From NCBI RefSeq assembly GCF_032854445.1, contig NC_088300.1, forward strand, positions 41,632,458 through 41,696,457: a stretch of DNA of 64,000 nt, read 5' to 3'. The translations under genes were made by a program, and so were the position numbers. The notes beneath the pieces are model-generated. The model did not search any database. It saw nothing but the letters and a program-made list of their open reading frames with translations, and was not told the origin of the DNA. Source of the DNA: Liolophura sinensis. Taxonomy: Eukaryota > Mollusca > Polyplacophora > Chitonida > Chitonidae. Shown piece after piece: positions 60,808-64,000 of the stretch; position 1 is the first letter of the stretch, and the number at the start of each line of letters is the position of its first letter.

Positions 60808-61020
60808 CATTTGTTTATTTAATTGACATTTAGCGCGGTACTTTTACGACGATGGGTAAGTTTAGGTGTGGAAAAATGGCAGAACCCTTAGTGAAAGCAC
60901 CGCCTCCCGACAGGTACTTGGAAAACCCTCTGACACAAAGCTGGAGTCGTACCCGGGAGACCTGCACGCAGATTATAGCCTCTGACCTCAGTGATTGAGG
61001 GTGAAGGTGTAACTTATTGA
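60808..61020 (-). repeat. Diverged SINE
   Basis: Plus-strand tail TTTATTTAATTGACATTTAG CGCGGTACT resembles the common tail. The body matches only loosely (CGACAGGTACTTGG, GAGTCGTACCCGGG near a B-box). Confidence 0.45.
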
Positions 61021-61538
61021 TCACGCCAGCTATCCCCGAAAGTCTGGTAAGAAACAGGACAACCACAAGATACATGCCAGTCGCGGGTTGTGTGCAGTTT
61101 TGACGCAAAGCAGGCCTTTTTGATCTTGCTGTATATCAGACTTTGCACATCTCAGCAATTGGCCTTGACGCCAGGAGCGTGACGATACTGGGGACACTTG
61201 CAAATTAAGATACGAGAGCTGTTACTATGGTAATTAAAGTGGACTGTGTTTGTTACACCAAGACGGCGAGGGTAAATCTGTCTAATGAAGACATAAACCG
61301 TGCCTTTGTTTCCAAGGTGACCAAAGGATCCTGCGTATGGCGTGTACATATCTCGCTGTGTAGCTGTGTAGTTTTACAATGAATATAATTCTCTCACAAG
61401 TAAATATGGACAGAGAAGAATCTCTGTCTGGCATTCTGCTTCATAGTTGTGTTGGAAATATGAACAGTTGCAATCAAAGCGCAACTGCATAATGCCCTTG
61501 TTGACAACTTAGATATTAGCATCGTACGCGATCCGGAT

Positions 61539-61750
61539 ACTGATTTCATTCACTCGCCCAGAATATTCATTTGGTCTTTGCATCATCATTGAAAACTGTT
61601 GACTTTTCTGTTTGCAGGATTCTGTTCCTGCAGGATTCAGGTTTTATATATTGTCTCATTTCTTTGGTGTTTTGTCTTAAACGTCGTTTTAAGAACAGGC
61701 CTTGTGATTACTGACTCGTAACAATCTATATTGAATGTCTGTTTCGACAT
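61539..61750 (+). repeat. Dispersed repeat, copy 2 of 3
   Basis: Shares ATACTGATTTCATTCACTCG, GAAAACTGTTGACTTTTCTG, CAGGCCTTGTGATTACTGAC and GTCTGTTTCGACA with the copy at 45889. Confidence 0.75.
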
Positions 61751-61758
61751 AGAACAAG

Positions 61759-61882
61759 ACAAGCCTTTATTCTGTAGCACGACTGACGCTGTCCCGAGGA
61801 CGAGACAAGCCTATATTCTTTAGCACGACTAACGCTGTCCCGAGGACGAGATAAACCTTTATTCTTTACCACGACTGACGCT
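61759..61882. repeat. 46-bp tandem repeat, about 2.7 units
   Basis: Unit ACAAGCCTTTATTCTGTAGC ACGACTGACGCTGTCCCGAG GACGAG. It starts right after the 61539 repeat. Confidence 0.9.
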
Positions 61883-62299
61883 GATGTAACAATAAAACAG
61901 ATTGGAAGTGAATTATTTTGTTCTAAACTGATCGTACAGGGACTAGTTATATGTATGAGTGTATACTGACAGTGTTGATCACAACATAGAACAAGCCTAC
62001 TTTTCAGTCTCTTGCAAAGAAAGAAAAGACTTTGAAAAGAATATTCTAAATATTCTTTGATGTGGCGTTCAGCCATAATCATTTATTCATTATAATATTT
62101 GGCTCAGCCTAGACTATAGATTAGGTTTGCTCATTATACATTCATCATGGTTCCCGACTGTTGCCAAAACGTTAGGATGCTGTTCACAGACTTACATGTA
62201 TGTAGCATGGCCGCAGATCATTCTACCGCAGGACCCAAATAATCTTCAGTTCTTCTTATCACTGCCTATACTTCACTTTTAGCGAGTTTTATCGAATTA

Positions 62300-62545
62300 G
62301 ATTTAATTGTTTATTCCTTTGGTGTTTTACGCCGTACTCAAGAATATTTCACTTATACGACGGCGACTAGCATCATGGTGGGGAGAAATCGAGCAGAGCC
62401 TGGGGAAAAGCCATGACCGCTGGCAGACCTTTCCACGTACGGCCGGTGAGGAAGCCAGCATGAGCTGGACTTGAACTCACAGCGACCGCATTGGTGAGAG
62501 GCTCCTGAGCGCAGGCGTGTTAACCACCTCGGCCCTTATCGAATT
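62300..62545 (-). repeat. SINE of the common family, head partly lost
   Basis: Plus-strand reading GGTGTTTTACGCCGTACTCA, ACGACGGCGACTAGCATCAT, CATGAGCTGGACTTGAACTC, CATTGGTGAGAGGCTCCTGA. After this the head is replaced by a degraded stretch (TGTTAACCACCTCGGCCC). Confidence 0.85.
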
Positions 62546-63284
62546 AAAGACTGATTTACTAGAAGACCATTACACCAGGCAAAAAGTCTGCCTAAATCAT
62601 CTCTTTTTTTATAATGTATAGAATAAATTCTAGAAACCTTTATTTGTTGCTCGCCGTTCTCATATCCAAGACTTTTACGCTTTCTGCTAGCCTAGCATAT
62701 AAGGCACAATAAGGGCTTGAAGGGATCTAGCAGTAGCTATGATGTACGATTAAAGAAACCGATTATTTTTTAGATAATATCATTACCCAAGATGTGCTTC
62801 TGTTCGAAAAAGCACACACCAAGCAGTACAAAATGACAAAAAGGCTTATTTAACCATGCATGTAATCGAAAAGCTTACGATCAGCAAAAGAGTTTGTGGG
62901 AGCTGAGTGCATTATTTAGAATTTGTTCTTACAGCTCTAAAAGGAAGCCAGAAGCATTTGTGTGGTTGTGTGGAAGCTGTTACATTCTCAGAGCAGACTC
63001 GACCAAAAAAAAGCTATGTTCAGACAGAGATTACCTTCTGGCATACAGTGTATGGATGGAAAGCTCCGGTACAATCCCCGGATTCTTGAAGCAGAGACAG
63101 TTGTGTTAGAACGCCTCGACTTGTTGTAAGCCCCCTTTGCGGGGATACTCTCTCCCCGCAAGATACTCTCTCCCCGCATGGCGTCGAATGGAAGCCGACT
63201 AGTTGTTAACCAAAGAGGTCGCGTGTTCAAATCTATTTTTCATTGGCTGTGTGGTTCTGTAAGATGTGAATCATTCGTAAGATG

Positions 63285-63450
63285 CGACATTCGTATACCA
63301 GCCGTCAGCCAACATTGATTTTCCAGGTCAATGATCGCAAGGCCAATCCCGTAAAACGACGTCTTACACAAACCACCAAAGAACATAGAAAGTATATAAA
63401 GTACGAAATTGGGACCGAATCATTACCAATCTGCCTATATACAGTGAAAA
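63285..63450 (-). repeat. Dispersed repeat, copy 3 of 3
   Basis: Plus-strand block CAGGTCAATGATCGCAAGGC followed by AAAACGACGTCTTACACAAA and AAGTACGAAATTGGGACCGA. This is the inverse of blocks at 45950-46050 and 61630-61730. The 114-codon frame at 63282 lies on it and is not taken as a gene. Confidence 0.65.
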
Positions 63451-64000
63451 AAAAAACCATTCTGTTTTTTGAAGTCTTTCAGAGAAATGGCTTCTGTAAT
63501 CAAACAGCACTGGGTAAGCTTTTACACTTTACCAGACCCTTGCTGCAAAAGTTTATTGCACATGTAGTAGATTACTTGATACATTTACTTGAACAGTTTC
63601 CTGTTCGATTACTGAAGAATTGCTGAGGACTGTTTACGTAATAGTTGTGGTGTGTCACACACCCATTACAGGGACAGTGCTCTTAAAACACCAATCATCA
63701 TGTGACAGGGGTAATTTTTTTTATCACACGACTTCCTGTCAACAAATCAAAAAAGTCACAGAATCAACACGGTCGTTTACACAGAATGGGGAATTATACT
63801 TAGTGCCTTGACCTACCCAGAGAGCGCAATAAACTAGTCGATGAAGTCGGAAAAACAAATTTACCGACGAGAATTACTTACTATCCGGTTTTGACATATT
63901 ACCGCCTGTTTCTAACGTTCTATTTCTGAACATTTTGAACGAATGAATGAATCATCATGCTGAAAAGTCATGTCGAAATTTCAGCCATCATGGGTCTCTG

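Larger units (their letters stand above)
35351..64000. other. Gene-poor right half, no convincing exon
   Basis: About 28.6 kb in which no open frame shows a known domain, consistent splice sites or a sensible start. The longest frames (53191-53937 and 49391-49732) are tandem-repeat artefacts, and 63282-63626 overlaps a dispersed repeat. No reverse transcriptase, integrase or complete transposase was seen. The contents are SINEs, short inverted-repeat elements and minisatellites, listed separately. Stretches such as 42000-45500, 50000-51700 and 54000-57400 hold nothing that I can name. Confidence 0.6.

Noticed and set aside
63282-63626. 114-codon frame resembling a frame at 45908-46156
   Set aside because: The similarity is due to the shared dispersed repeat. 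There is no domain, and the frame extends into unrelated DNA.

Overview
The window looks like nuclear DNA from a lophotrochozoan animal, most likely a mollusc. The genes are split by GT-AG introns and the coding density is low. The sequence is AT-rich, with many TACATGTA-type palindromes and many tRNA-derived SINEs that end in a tail like TTGAGTACGGCGTAAAACACC, a type I associate with molluscs. I assigned taxonomy and protein families by eye, without any search.

Three protein-coding loci are supported. (1) 10219-20886, + strand: the 3' part of a casein kinase 1 alpha gene, six exons from the second part of the N lobe to the stop. The first ~76 codons were not found and probably lie left of the window, so 1-10218 is probably first intron or upstream DNA. 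(2) 26131-30695, + strand: the last four exons of an unrecognised gene. All three junctions keep one reading frame; it ends in a basic tail with a CCCCC cluster. (3) 32984-34624, - strand: an intronless, apparently complete coding sequence for the U-box/RING ubiquitin ligase RNF37 (UBOX5). A likely non-coding first exon ends at 35160 and carries a 51-codon upstream ORF. Loci 2 and 3 are convergent.

From about 35.4 to 64 kb I see no convincing exon. This part is a repeat landscape: SINEs from several families, MITE-like inverted-repeat elements, a three-copy dispersed repeat and a series of unrelated minisatellites (47.4, 49.4, 53.2, 58.4, 59.9 and 61.8 kb). Long open frames there come from tandem repeats whose period is a multiple of three.

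The most notable non-genic structures are: a 642-bp Harbinger/PIF-type element (8454-9095) with perfect 12-bp terminal repeats, TTA target duplication and a transposase fragment, inserted inside a SINE; a ~1.3-kb minisatellite (28945-30270) whose unit contains the reverse complement of the SINE 3' tail; and several SINE families with different tRNA-like heads that share that tail. No rRNA, genuine tRNA gene, CRISPR array or prokaryotic feature was seen.
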